A stretch of DNA of 64,000 nucleotides, taken from NCBI GenBank assembly GCA_965219635.1, contig OZ244783.1, positions 3,162,001 through 3,226,000 on the forward strand, written 5' to 3'. A program made the translations under genes and the position numbers. Every line of letters starts with the position of its first letter. Position 1 is the stretch's first letter. This document shows positions 1 through 8,170 of the stretch, one piece after another. The stretch is from JAPOXR01 sp965219635. GTDB lineage: Bacteria > Pseudomonadota > Alphaproteobacteria > Rhodobacterales > Rhodobacteraceae. Under the pieces are notes generated by a model that saw only the letters and a program-made list of their open reading frames with translations, had not been told where the DNA came from and ran no database searches.

Positions 1-455
1 TCGATCTTGCGGTCGACATTCTTGCGGTCGACATTACCGTTCGCAACTTCAATGCGCCTGCCATGCCGCCCCCCGTGACGCTTTTCGGGATCGGCACGGA
101 CCAATGCACCGATCTCGAGGTTTTTCAGGTGGGCGGTGGTAGCGCGTGGCGCAGTTGGCATGGCAGTCTGGCCTGCCTTTACCGGAATCGGTTCCTCAGA
201 TGTCACATTCGGAACTGCCTGCATCGGAAGGTCCGGCGGCATCGGGGTCCCGGTAAATTCCGCCCAGAGCCGCAGTTCCTCCCTGTCGGGATACCGGACA
301 CTCCCTGCTTTTCGGACAGTCTCCCTTGACCTCTTGGATGGCCGGGAACTCTCTGATGCCTTGCGTTCGGCTGGTGCGTCTTTTTCGTCACCTGCGAACT
401 GGCGCCAATCGCTGATCTCTCCCGGTGTGGGCCTGCGTCCCTGCTGCCGCCGCAT
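1..455 (-). CDS. Smr (MutS2-type) domain protein, N-terminal part, runs off the left edge
   Basis: The reverse strand is open from an ATG at 455 to the window edge and gives about 151 residues, starting MRRQQGRRPTPGEISDWRQF. A basic start, a charged low-complexity middle and a basic stretch leading towards a missing C-terminal domain are the usual layout of Smr-domain proteins encoded beside the Tim44-like gene in Alphaproteobacteria. The Smr nuclease-like domain itself (LDLHG motif) would lie beyond the edge, so the assignment rests on layout and synteny. The gene lies 64 bp downstream of the Tim44-like gene on the same strand and probably shares its transcript. Near the edge the protein contains NVDRK twice in a row, from a perfect 15-bp tandem repeat. 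The reading frame is open upstream of the ATG, so a TTG start further 5' is possible. Confidence 0.6.
   Translation of the reverse strand, partial: MRRQQGRRPTPGEISDWRQFAGDEKDAPAERKASESSRPSKRSRETVRKAGSVRYPDREELRLWAEFTGTPMPPDLPMQAVPNVTSEEPIPVKAGQTAMPTAPRATTAHLKNLEIGALVRADPEKRHGGRHGRRIEVANGNVDRKNVDRKI
6..35. repeat. perfect 15-bp tandem duplication inside the Smr-family gene
   Basis: CTTGCGGTCGACATT occurs twice head to tail (6-20 and 21-35). In the reverse-strand reading frame it adds five residues (NVDRK) in frame. It lies in the basic linker expected just before the Smr domain, where length variation is usually tolerated. Confidence 0.9.
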
Positions 456-519
456 GACAGATAGCTCTTCGATTTCCTGAAGATTAACGCCAGGCGCGGT
501 GGCCAACCACGCCAATCCG

Positions 520-1182
520 TTAGCCAGTTGCCACCAGAACCCAGTTCGGGTCTCTGCTGCCCATGTTGCGGGCGAATGTCCAGCTGTCGCGCTGGCGCCT
601 CACAGTATCCGGGTCGCCCTCGATGACCTCACCATCTGCGTCGGTCACATATGACACCACCTCGCCTACAAAACGCATGCAGATCTCGGCACGGGATTCC
701 GGCTGATCGAATTCGGCGCTTTCCAGTTTCGCTTCATGCAAGCCGACAAACCTGGCTTCGCAGCGGTGCCCCTCGCTCGCTCGCGCATCAATGGTCTCGC
801 GGAATGAGTCATAAACCTCCTCCGACAGGAAGGGCTCAATGTCATCGATCTCGCCTCGCGCAAAGCCAATGAGGATCATCTCGTATGCGGCCCGGGCGCC
901 TGTAATGAATTCATCAATGCTGAATTCAGGCTCCACCCGCTTCATCGCGATCAGGGCGTCTGCTGTGCCCGAGTCCGAACCCGCGTGCTCGATAATCTCG
1001 TCATCGACCTCTTCAACATCCTCCTCCTGATCCCGGCGGATTGGCGTGACATTGGTTGGTTGAGACATTCGGCGCCTCGGATTCTCAAACCCGTCGCGGG
1101 AGCCAAGTGTGTTGCGGAGCCTGACGATCAGATAGATGGCGATGGCTGCCAACGCGATAAGTTGCAGTAAGGAACTGCCCAT
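520..1182 (-). CDS. Tim44-like domain protein (TimA type)
   Basis: This is a 220-aa membrane-anchored protein. Residues about 5-22 form one hydrophobic segment (LLQLIALAAIAIYLIV) followed by RLRNTLGSRDGFE, the typical start of bacterial Tim44-like proteins. A charged acidic linker follows, and the C-terminal half (about 80-215) is the Tim44-like fold also found in the mitochondrial import motor subunit. The bacterial role is not firmly settled; a part in inner-membrane protein handling is inferred. An in-frame TTG at 1203 would add seven residues, but the ATG at 1182 has an AGGGA at suitable distance and matches the usual family start. The gene is divergent from fxsA, with about 110 bp between them, and precedes the Smr gene. 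The mltA gene often found between Tim44 and Smr in this group is not present here. Confidence 0.82.
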   Translation of the reverse strand: MGSSLLQLIALAAIAIYLIVRLRNTLGSRDGFENPRRRMSQPTNVTPIRRDQEEDVEEVDDEIIEHAGSDSGTADALIAMKRVEPEFSIDEFITGARAAYEMILIGFARGEIDDIEPFLSEEVYDSFRETIDARASEGHRCEARFVGLHEAKLESAEFDQPESRAEICMRFVGEVVSYVTDADGEVIEGDPDTVRRQRDSWTFARNMGSRDPNWVLVATG

Positions 1183-1293
1183 TTTCCGGAATTCCCTTTC
1201 CAAGCCACCTTTTGCAGCGGGGCTACCTGACCTATCTAGGGCATAGACCCGGCCTTGTCCACAAGGCGGGCGTTGTCAGGGAAACAATTGATA

Positions 1294-1752
1294 ATGCGAA
1301 TATTTTTGCTGCTGCTGCTCGTGCCACTTGTCGAAATCGGGTTGTTCATCCAGGTCGGCGGTTTGATCGGCCTTTGGCCAACCCTGCTTGTCGTTGTTGC
1401 AACAGCTGTGGGCGGAACCATGTTGCTGCGCCGGGAAGGCCCTCAGATCCTGGGACGGTTACGTGACTCACTTGCCCAAGGCCGTGATCCGTCTACCGAT
1501 CTGCTGCACGGCCTGCTCGTGTTTGTTGGCGCATTGCTGCTCCTGACCCCGGGATTCTGCACCGATGCGGTGGGCATCGTCATGTTGGTTCCCCAAGGGC
1601 GGGATCTGCTTATTCGGTTCGGCAGACAGACAATCGTTGCAAATGCCGGGTCCTTTGCCCGCCACAGCCAGTCATACCGGTTTGAAAGTGACGATCATGT
1701 GATCGAAGGACATGGCGAGTTCGTTGATGAAGGCGACGCCAAAACCAGGTGA
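1294..1752 (+). CDS. fxsA: FxsA family membrane protein
   Basis: A 152-aa protein with hydrophobic segments at about 1-20 (RIFLLLLLVPLVEIGLFI), 24-46 and 70-97, then a polar tail; this matches FxsA in size and in the N-terminal PLVEIGLFI and central LLLTPGF features. FxsA is a cytoplasmic-membrane protein known from Escherichia coli for relieving phage T7 exclusion by the F plasmid; its normal role is unknown. The ATG at 1294 follows a GGGAA and gives the family start MRIF; an earlier in-frame alternative start would add 13 polar residues and is unlikely. The gene is divergent from the Tim44-like gene, as is common in Alphaproteobacteria. The secB gene frequently next to this pair is not seen here. 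Confidence 0.85.
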   Translation: MRIFLLLLLVPLVEIGLFIQVGGLIGLWPTLLVVVATAVGGTMLLRREGPQILGRLRDSLAQGRDPSTDLLHGLLVFVGALLLLTPGFCTDAVGIVMLVPQGRDLLIRFGRQTIVANAGSFARHSQSYRFESDDHVIEGHGEFVDEGDAKTR

Positions 1753-1994
1753 ATATGGCCAACTTCGCCTTGATGGTACGGGACCTGCGATAGCTCACCA
1801 TGGAATTCCTGGCGGTCCAACGCCTTGACGTCCGGTTCCCGGCGCGCAATTTTCTCCGCCAGTCCCGAAAATGCTCAATCTGCTGGCTTTTTTTGATTGG
1901 CCGGGAATGCCTTGAACCGCTAGGAGGCTGAATTCAGTTACGGCAGTGCAGCATTCAGCGGAAAACGTAAGTGCAACAAGACGGGGGTGTAAGG

Positions 1995-2711
1995 ATGAAG
2001 TTTGTCTGCGGGAGCATGTTGTTTGTAGTCTGCGTCTACATGTTGGGCATAATGGTTCCGGCCCATCTTTCGGAATCGGCCTATCTTTTGGCCCTTGGCC
2101 TCGCCGCAATCGTATTGGCTATTTTCGTTCTTGGACGAAAGGCTGCCTTCATTTTTTCGCCCCCACCGGCGGCTGAACATGCAGCAACAATTTCGTGGAG
2201 CTGGCGAAGCACAGCCTGGCTCTTGCCAACCGCTGCAATTGCGATCTGGGCAATTCCGGTACTCTATGGCCTCGCACTGGGAATTCTGGTCATCAAACCC
2301 GTTGATGCCACCTTGCTGCTGGCAGTCCTGTTCATACACATCCTGCTTGTAGGAATTCCTGAAGAGTTGTTCTTTCGCGAGAGTGGATTGTCCGGCTGGA
2401 GTAGCAACCCACTCTATGGAATGGCAGTATCTTCGCTGGCCTATTTCTCAATTCACCTTCACCAGGGAATCGTACCGGCACTGATCGCCCTTGGAGTTGG
2501 GCTGGTCTATTGCAGCCTGCGGATTGCCGGTGCGAATGTGCTGGCTATCGGGTTGCTCCATGGAGTGACCAACGTGCTGACTTCGCAAATTGTGACGCTT
2601 GATCTGACACTGAACGGGGGCATCGTCTACGCGTTCTATCTTGTCGCCGCCTGTGCTGCCTTGTCGGCAGTGATATTGTACAGGAGCGGAATACGGACCA
2701 TCCGGTCCTGA
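1995..2711 (+). CDS. CPBP family intramembrane metalloprotease (Abi/Rce1-like)
   Basis: A 238-aa polytopic membrane protein with about six or seven hydrophobic segments. The three conserved CPBP motifs are visible: PEELFFRE near residues 122-129 (paired glutamates plus arginine), a histidine in FSIHL near 152, and HGVTN near 190. These form the active site of the Rce1/CAAX-protease-like family. Bacterial members are linked to peptide maturation or bacteriocin immunity, but the substrate here is unknown. The ATG at 1995 overlaps a purine-rich stretch; a GTG at 1971 is an alternative start. It stands alone between fxsA and the acyl-CoA operon, with no bacteriocin-like small gene seen beside it. 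Confidence 0.8.
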   Translation: MKFVCGSMLFVVCVYMLGIMVPAHLSESAYLLALGLAAIVLAIFVLGRKAAFIFSPPPAAEHAATISWSWRSTAWLLPTAAIAIWAIPVLYGLALGILVIKPVDATLLLAVLFIHILLVGIPEELFFRESGLSGWSSNPLYGMAVSSLAYFSIHLHQGIVPALIALGVGLVYCSLRIAGANVLAIGLLHGVTNVLTSQIVTLDLTLNGGIVYAFYLVAACAALSAVILYRSGIRTIRS

Positions 2712-3121
2712 TCTGTTTCCGGCCAAGCGTTGCCATTGCAACCGGACAGGAACTCTAGACAGGGACAGGAAACGGGAAACCCATCGCATCTTGCCTTGCT
2801 TCCATAGTGGATGGCCATTCCGGAAGTTGGGCCACCTTGTACTCTTTACAACGCCTTGGCCTGTTAATCGCCGCCGCGGTCCGAGGCACTGCTGGTGCCC
2901 TTGCCTGCTGAGCCGCCGGGACAAGTCCCGAAGGGTTCAGTGCTGATGCCGAGACGCAATTCCGTGCGCTCATGTAAATTCCTTGATTTTTTGTCCCGCT
3001 TGCCAGTTTCGCCGGTCTGGAATTGCCGCACCTGCGGTTCCGGTTTCGTTTCCGATGCGGAAGGTGTATCCGGAAAGAAATCACTGGACATCGATCGGCT
3101 GGTGCAAGTTTGGGAGTGGTC
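2712..3121. other. intergenic region upstream of the acyl-CoA/ABC operon
   Basis: About 410 bp without a convincing gene; open frames here lack ribosome-binding sites and family resemblance. It should contain the promoter of the long forward operon starting at 3122. A 14-bp palindrome, CGGGACAAGTCCCG, lies at 2917-2930 and could be a regulator site. A GGGAG precedes the CoA-transferase ATG by seven bases. No clear sigma-70 promoter was identified. Confidence 0.5.
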
Positions 3122-4300
3122 ATGCAGGGCGCATTGGACGGAATTCGCGTTCTTGATTTCACACAGATGATGCTGGGGCCGCTGTGCACCCAGACACTGG
3201 CAGACCTGGGCGCTGATGTCGTCAAGGTGGAACGGCCCGGCAGCGGCGACTGGATGCGCCGGATGCCGATGCTCGGCGAGTTTGTCGGCAGGGATTCCGC
3301 AGCGTTTCATGCTTTCAACCGCAACAAGCGTTCGATCGCCGTGGATCTCAAGCATCCCCGCGGACGCGAAATCCTGCTGGAAATCGGTTCGCAATTCGAT
3401 GTCGTGACCGAGAATTTCAGGGCTGGCGTGATGGACAGGCTCGGACTGGGCTACGCGGATTTCCGGGGGGCTCGCGAGGACATCATCTATGCATCGGGAT
3501 CAGGATGGGGCCAGAACTCGAAGCTGGCGAAACAGAATTATCCCGGCCAGGACCTCCTCGTGCAGGCAATGTCCGGCGTCATGTACAACACCGGCAAGGA
3601 TGGCGATCAACCGACACCGTGCGGGACGCCAATCGCCGATTTTGCCGCCTCGCAGGCCATGGTGTCGGGGATACTGGCTGCGCTGATTGCCCGCGAGCGC
3701 TGCGGGCGCGGCCAGCGCGTCGAAGTCGATCTCTTTTCCGCTACGCTGAATGCAATGGCCCAGGAGAACTTCGCGGTCCTCAACCAGAATGTTGATTTCA
3801 AGCGGTCACAATCTGGACTGGCGACGCCGTGGAACGATGCTCCTTATGGCCCTCACCCGACCAGTGACGGTTACGTAGCAATCGCCATGTGCCCGCTCGG
3901 CAAACTTGGGGATTTACTGGGAGACGACAGCATTGCGGAGCTGCACGGATTCAACGATCGCGACGAAATCAAGCGGCGCATTGACGCGAAGACCTCTCAA
4001 ATGACAAGCGCCGGGCTTCTGGAACTGCTTAGAGCCGAGGATGTCTGGTGTGCACCGGTTCGAAGCACGAGCCAGGCCATGCAGGACCTTGTCGGCGAGA
4101 ATTCGGAACTGCTTGTCGATCTGGAACATCCCGAGGCCGGAACCGTCCGCGCTATCGCGTGCCCGATTTCCCTGTCGTTCACTCCGGCTTCTAGACGCGA
4201 GCCGGCACCCCTGGTCGGCCAGCACACCGATGATGTTCTGGCGCCGATGATCGGAGAAGAGCGCATCGAAACACTGCGCTCCGAGAAGGCAATTGCATGA
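3122..4300 (+). CDS. CaiB/BaiF family (type III) CoA-transferase
   Basis: A 392-aa protein with the family start GIRVLDFTQMMLGPLCTQTL, then LGADVVKVERP, and the catalytic aspartate in the GQD motif at about residue 144 (YPGQDLLVQAMSG). Type III CoA-transferases move CoA between carboxylic acids through an aspartyl-CoA thioester intermediate in the cytoplasm. Length is normal for the family. The ATG at 3122 is preceded by GGGAG; reading further upstream gives an unlikely arginine-rich extension. It is the first gene of the forward run and overlaps the enoyl-CoA hydratase gene by four bases, so it probably activates the acid that the downstream enzymes process. The exact substrate cannot be read from the sequence. 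Confidence 0.92.
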   Translation: MQGALDGIRVLDFTQMMLGPLCTQTLADLGADVVKVERPGSGDWMRRMPMLGEFVGRDSAAFHAFNRNKRSIAVDLKHPRGREILLEIGSQFDVVTENFRAGVMDRLGLGYADFRGAREDIIYASGSGWGQNSKLAKQNYPGQDLLVQAMSGVMYNTGKDGDQPTPCGTPIADFAASQAMVSGILAALIARERCGRGQRVEVDLFSATLNAMAQENFAVLNQNVDFKRSQSGLATPWNDAPYGPHPTSDGYVAIAMCPLGKLGDLLGDDSIAELHGFNDRDEIKRRIDAKTSQMTSAGLLELLRAEDVWCAPVRSTSQAMQDLVGENSELLVDLEHPEAGTVRAIACPISLSFTPASRREPAPLVGQHTDDVLAPMIGEERIETLRSEKAIA

Positions 4301-5088
4301 GCGAGGAGCGGATCCACGAGCACCTTGTGCTGACCAGAAACGGACCGGTTCTGGAGCTCCGCATTGATCGCGAGGCAGCCCTGGGAGCCCTTAATTCCGA
4401 CATCATGGGCGCACTCAAGGAGTTTGCCAGCGCTCTTTCCGAAGATGATGATTGCCGTGTCCTGATATTGACAGGCACCGGAAAGGGTTTTGTTGCCGGT
4501 GCAGATATCGCCGGTTATCGAGGCGCGTCACAGGTCGAATTCGACCGGTTCCAGCGACTGTCGCGGACCACTTTTGACAGCATTGCGGCGCTGCCACAGA
4601 TCACCATCTGCGCTGTCAACGGCTATGCGCTCGGCGGCGGCCTTGAGCTGGCGCTTTGCTGCGACTTCATACTTGTATCCGAAAGGGCGCGTCTGGGATT
4701 GCCGGAAATCAAACTCGGACTGCTGCCGGGTGGTGGGGGCACTCAACGCATCCAGAGGCTGGTCGGCCCGATGAGGGCCAAGGAGATACTGCTGACCGGC
4801 CGCTTCCTGTCGGCACAGGAAGCGGTCACATACGGCATCGCCCTGCAGTCCCTGCCTGCCGGGAGCCTGCTCCCGGCTGCACGCGAACTTGCCGGCACAT
4901 TGGCCGCTCAGGCTCCGCTTGCTCTTGCCGAAGGCAAGCGCATCATCAATGACAGCATCGACTCGCCGCTGCCCACTGGCCTGACATTCGAACAGAGGGT
5001 GCTGGGGGCGTTGTATGCAACCGACGATGCCAAGGAAGGCATCGCCGCCTTCATGGACAAGCGCAGCCCCGAATTCACGGGCAACTAG
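4297..5088 (+). CDS. enoyl-CoA hydratase/isomerase family protein
   Basis: A 263-aa crotonase-fold protein. The oxyanion-hole segment is GADIAG near residues 68-73, and both glutamates used by true hydratases appear to be kept: GGLELAL near 116-120 and GLPEIKLG near 134-140. This favours hydration of a 2-enoyl-CoA rather than one of the divergent crotonase reactions. The start codon overlaps the CoA-transferase stop (ATGA), showing translational coupling. In context it is the second step after CoA activation, before a 3-hydroxyacyl-CoA dehydrogenase two genes downstream. Chain length and substrate are not known. Confidence 0.9.
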   Translation: MSEERIHEHLVLTRNGPVLELRIDREAALGALNSDIMGALKEFASALSEDDDCRVLILTGTGKGFVAGADIAGYRGASQVEFDRFQRLSRTTFDSIAALPQITICAVNGYALGGGLELALCCDFILVSERARLGLPEIKLGLLPGGGGTQRIQRLVGPMRAKEILLTGRFLSAQEAVTYGIALQSLPAGSLLPAARELAGTLAAQAPLALAEGKRIINDSIDSPLPTGLTFEQRVLGALYATDDAKEGIAAFMDKRSPEFTGN

Positions 5089-5099
5089 GGAGCCAGACG

Positions 5100-6050
5100 A
5101 TGGCGAGAAGTGTGATCAGTTACGAGTCAGGCCCTTTTGCGACCGTCAGTATGGGACTGCCTGGCGACCATGAAGGAAAGACGGCAACTCGCACCTTTTT
5201 TGTCAGGGGAACAGACAGGCTGGCCTTGATCGACAGTGGACTGCGTGCCGGCTACCCGGACCTGGAACAGGGATTCACAGAGCTTGGACTCAGCAAGCCC
5301 GACCTGGATCTGTTGTTGATCACTCATGAACACATGGATCATGTCGGCAATAATGGTCCGCTCAAGCGCGAGACCGGTTGCACGGTGATTGGGCACAAGG
5401 CCCGGGCCGACCGCGTTGCCGACAATATGCTCAATGCCAAAGCGATCGTGCATGCGTTTCCTGAGGGTGAGGTGTTCGATCTTGCAACCGAATACCTCGA
5501 CTGGATGGCGCCTTATGAAGGTCCACTGGATGAGTTTGTCGCCGATGGCGACATCATTGATCTCGGCGGCGGCGTGGAACTGGAAGTCGTCGAGTGCTTC
5601 GGTCACTCGATGGCGGAAATCGGATTCTTCGAAAAGTCCAGCCGCACACTGGTCATTGCCGACCCTCTGTTGCCGGTCTTCAACCCCGTCCTCTATCTCT
5701 ACGAGGACCCGGCTGTCATGCGTGCGACATTCGACAAGCTGGAACAATTTCTGAAGGAACGGGATGTCCGAGAGGTGATACTGGCCCATGAGGAACCACG
5801 ATCTGCGGAATCCACATTGGAGCTAGTGGCCGACTGTCGGCAGCGGGTTGACGGAATTGAAGACTCCATGCTCAGGAACATCCGAGCCAATCCCGGGACA
5901 ACACGCGCGGCATTGCGCGATGCTGTTTGCGACGAGTTCGACAAGGTTCGCGAGTGGCGGGCACTGGTCTCCATAGACGCAAGCCTGCGCGCATTCGAGG
6001 CACAGGGAATGATCAGGGAAACCGACGGAAGCTGGAGCATTGCAGGATAA
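5100..6050 (+). CDS. MBL-fold metallo-hydrolase with C-terminal helical/winged-helix-like tail
   Basis: A 316-aa metallo-beta-lactamase-fold protein. The zinc motif THEHMDH is at about residues 74-80, with later ligands in GHSMAEIGF and LAHEEPR. Known relatives hydrolyse thioesters, lactones and similar bonds. After the MBL core (about 1-235) lies an extra region with a winged-helix-like pattern (ANPGTTRAALRDAV ... ALRAFEAQGMI). Its position between an enoyl-CoA hydratase and a hydroxyacyl-CoA dehydrogenase suggests thioesterase or lactonase action on a pathway intermediate; this is inference. It follows the hydratase by 11 bp with GGGAG upstream of the ATG. Confidence 0.82.
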   Translation: MARSVISYESGPFATVSMGLPGDHEGKTATRTFFVRGTDRLALIDSGLRAGYPDLEQGFTELGLSKPDLDLLLITHEHMDHVGNNGPLKRETGCTVIGHKARADRVADNMLNAKAIVHAFPEGEVFDLATEYLDWMAPYEGPLDEFVADGDIIDLGGGVELEVVECFGHSMAEIGFFEKSSRTLVIADPLLPVFNPVLYLYEDPAVMRATFDKLEQFLKERDVREVILAHEEPRSAESTLELVADCRQRVDGIEDSMLRNIRANPGTTRAALRDAVCDEFDKVREWRALVSIDASLRAFEAQGMIRETDGSWSIAG

Positions 6051-6054
6051 TCCA

Positions 6055-7002
6055 ATGCCACCGGTTGCGGTTCTTGGAGCCGGAACCATGGGCGCCCAGA
6101 TTGCGCTTTCACTCGCACTGGGCGGGGCCAGTGTGAATCTTTGGGCCCGGCGCGAGCAAAGCCTGAACTATGCTGCCAGCCGGATTGAGGCCGCCCTAAA
6201 GGTCCTGACGCAGAACGAACTTGCAAGCCAGGAAGACGGCCGCGCCGCGCTCGGCAGGATCCGGAACGTGCCCAGTTTCGAGAGTGCCGTAGCCGACCGG
6301 AGTTTCGTACTCGAGGCCATCACAGAGGAACTGCCGCTTAAGCAGGAACTGCTCAGCAAAGCCGAACGCTCCTGTCGGCCTGGGACCATCCTTTCCTCAA
6401 CCACGTCTGCCATCAGCCCGACCGATATACAGTCAGTGCTCAATGATCCTTCAGCCTTCTGCGTTGCCCACTACGCCCAGCCGGCGCATCTCGTGGAACT
6501 CGTCGAGGTCGTTCCTGGCAAGGCAACTGCCCAAAGCACAACAGAGTTCACGGTCAACTTGCTGGAGAACTCCGGGAAATCTCCAGTGCTCTGCCCGGAT
6601 ATTCCCGGGTTTCTCTGGGCGCGCATCCAGCACGCTGTTCTGCGCGAGTTCGCATCACTCGTCGGCCGGGGACTCGTGACAGCTGAGGCATGCGACAGGG
6701 TGCTGAAGGAAGGGTACGCTGCGCGGCTGCCAGCAATGGGAGCATTCGAGCACGCTGATCTGGCCGGGCTGGATCTTGTCGGCGGCGAAGCGGCAAAGAC
6801 CGTCTGGGCGGATCTGTCAAATGTCCGGGATCCAGCAGAAACTCCAATCGGGTCATTGCTCGCTGGGGGGCATGCCGGGATGAAGAGCGGGCGCGGTTTC
6901 TATGACTGGCGCGTGCGCGACGCCGATGAATTCAAGGCCCAGCGGGACGAAGAGATCATTCGCAGAACCAAATTGCGGCGAGGCGGCAATGTTGTACTAT
7001 GA
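6055..7002 (+). CDS. 3-hydroxyacyl-CoA dehydrogenase family protein (NAD-dependent)
   Basis: A 315-aa protein with an N-terminal Rossmann fold (AVLGAGTMGAQIA, residues about 4-16), a middle segment VAHYAQPAHLVELVEVVPG equivalent to the HFFNP-type stretch of the family, and the C-terminal helical dimerisation domain. The family oxidises L-3-hydroxyacyl-CoA or small hydroxy acids such as carnitine and gulonate with NAD+. The motif differs from the classic HFFNPP form, so the substrate may not be a plain 3-hydroxyacyl-CoA. ATG 6055 has AGGA eight bases upstream; a TTG at 6040 inside the previous gene is a poorer start. The ABC transporter genes begin 33 bp downstream. Confidence 0.85.
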   Translation: MPPVAVLGAGTMGAQIALSLALGGASVNLWARREQSLNYAASRIEAALKVLTQNELASQEDGRAALGRIRNVPSFESAVADRSFVLEAITEELPLKQELLSKAERSCRPGTILSSTTSAISPTDIQSVLNDPSAFCVAHYAQPAHLVELVEVVPGKATAQSTTEFTVNLLENSGKSPVLCPDIPGFLWARIQHAVLREFASLVGRGLVTAEACDRVLKEGYAARLPAMGAFEHADLAGLDLVGGEAAKTVWADLSNVRDPAETPIGSLLAGGHAGMKSGRGFYDWRVRDADEFKAQRDEEIIRRTKLRRGGNVVL

Positions 7003-7035
7003 AGGTCTCTACACGGTTGGAGGGGGGAGTTTGAC

Positions 7036-8139
7036 ATGAGCGGCGTTCAGCTGTCCGGCGTAACGAAGTCATTCGGCGCGACAAACGTCATTCCGAAGAT
7101 GGACCTGCAGTTCGACGAGGGCGAATTTGTGGTCATCGTGGGACCATCCGGCTGCGGCAAGTCGACGACTCTGCGCATGATCGCCGGTCTCGAACCGGTA
7201 ACCGAGGGCCAGGTTTTCATCGGCGGCAAGGACGTAACCTGGTCGCCACCCAAGGAACGCGACATTGCAATGGTGTTCCAATCCTATGCGCTCTACCCAC
7301 ACATGGACGTCGCCGGAAACATGTCATTCGCCTTGCGTCTTGCCGGCCGTCCGAAGAGCGAAGTCGCTGAGCGTGTCCGGATCGCGGCGGAAATGCTGGA
7401 ACTCACAGAATATCTCGGGCGGCGCCCGCGCGATCTGTCCGGTGGTCAGAGGCAGCGCGTGGCCATGGGGCGGGCGATTGTCCGCGACGCCTACTGTTTC
7501 CTTTTCGACGAGCCGCTTTCCAATCTTGATGCCAAATTGCGCTCGTCGATGCGTACCGAACTCACCCTGCTCCACAAACGCCTGAAGCGCACGATGGTCT
7601 ACGTCACCCACGATCAGATCGAAGCGATGACCATGGCCGACCGGATTGTCATTATGGACAAGGGAGTCGTCCAGCAGGTCGGATCGCCCCGCGCAGTATA
7701 CAATTCTCCCGACAACCTGTTCGTTGCCGGTTTCATCGGTTCACCATCAATGAACTTCCTCAACGGAAAATTGACTGGGGAGGGCGACGAACTGCGCGTG
7801 AAGGGAACCGGCTTTGACCTGCCGTTGAAACCGGGCTTGCGCGACGCGGCACAGCAGAATGGCTCGGCAGAGGTTGTGGTCGGGCTGAGGCCGGAGCATT
7901 TTTCGGTACAGGGAGCCGGGGGGTCGCAATCCTCCCTGTTTGCTCCCGTGAACCTGCAAGTCGAAGTTGCGGAGTATATCGGTTCAAGCCAGTTCCTCGC
8001 TGCGCGGATCGAGGATCAGCCGATAACCGCTTCCATTGAAGTTGGCCCCGACAGCGCACCACTTGCGAGCGGGGAGTATCTGTTCGACACAAACAGGATG
8101 TACCTGTTTGATCGAAAAACGGGCGCAGCGATCGCCTGA
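7036..8139 (+). CDS. sugar-type ABC transporter ATP-binding protein (MalK/UgpC family)
   Basis: A 367-aa ATPase with Walker A GPSGCGKST at about residues 36-44, signature LSGGQRQRV near 134-142, Walker B FLFDEPLSNLDAKL near 155 and the H-loop YVTHDQIEAM. A C-terminal TOBE/OB-type regulatory domain (about 240-367) marks it as a MalK/UgpC-type ATPase. It energises import by the two permeases encoded at 9590 and 10502. A very strong purine-rich ribosome-binding site (GGAGGGGGGAG) lies seven bases before the ATG. Because such ATPases can serve several transporters, this one could also power the ATPase-less system at 47.6-50.9 kb; that is inference. Confidence 0.93.
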   Translation: MSGVQLSGVTKSFGATNVIPKMDLQFDEGEFVVIVGPSGCGKSTTLRMIAGLEPVTEGQVFIGGKDVTWSPPKERDIAMVFQSYALYPHMDVAGNMSFALRLAGRPKSEVAERVRIAAEMLELTEYLGRRPRDLSGGQRQRVAMGRAIVRDAYCFLFDEPLSNLDAKLRSSMRTELTLLHKRLKRTMVYVTHDQIEAMTMADRIVIMDKGVVQQVGSPRAVYNSPDNLFVAGFIGSPSMNFLNGKLTGEGDELRVKGTGFDLPLKPGLRDAAQQNGSAEVVVGLRPEHFSVQGAGGSQSSLFAPVNLQVEVAEYIGSSQFLAARIEDQPITASIEVGPDSAPLASGEYLFDTNRMYLFDRKTGAAIA

Positions 8140-8170
8140 CACGCAAAACAAGCAAAGGAGGCTTGCGATA

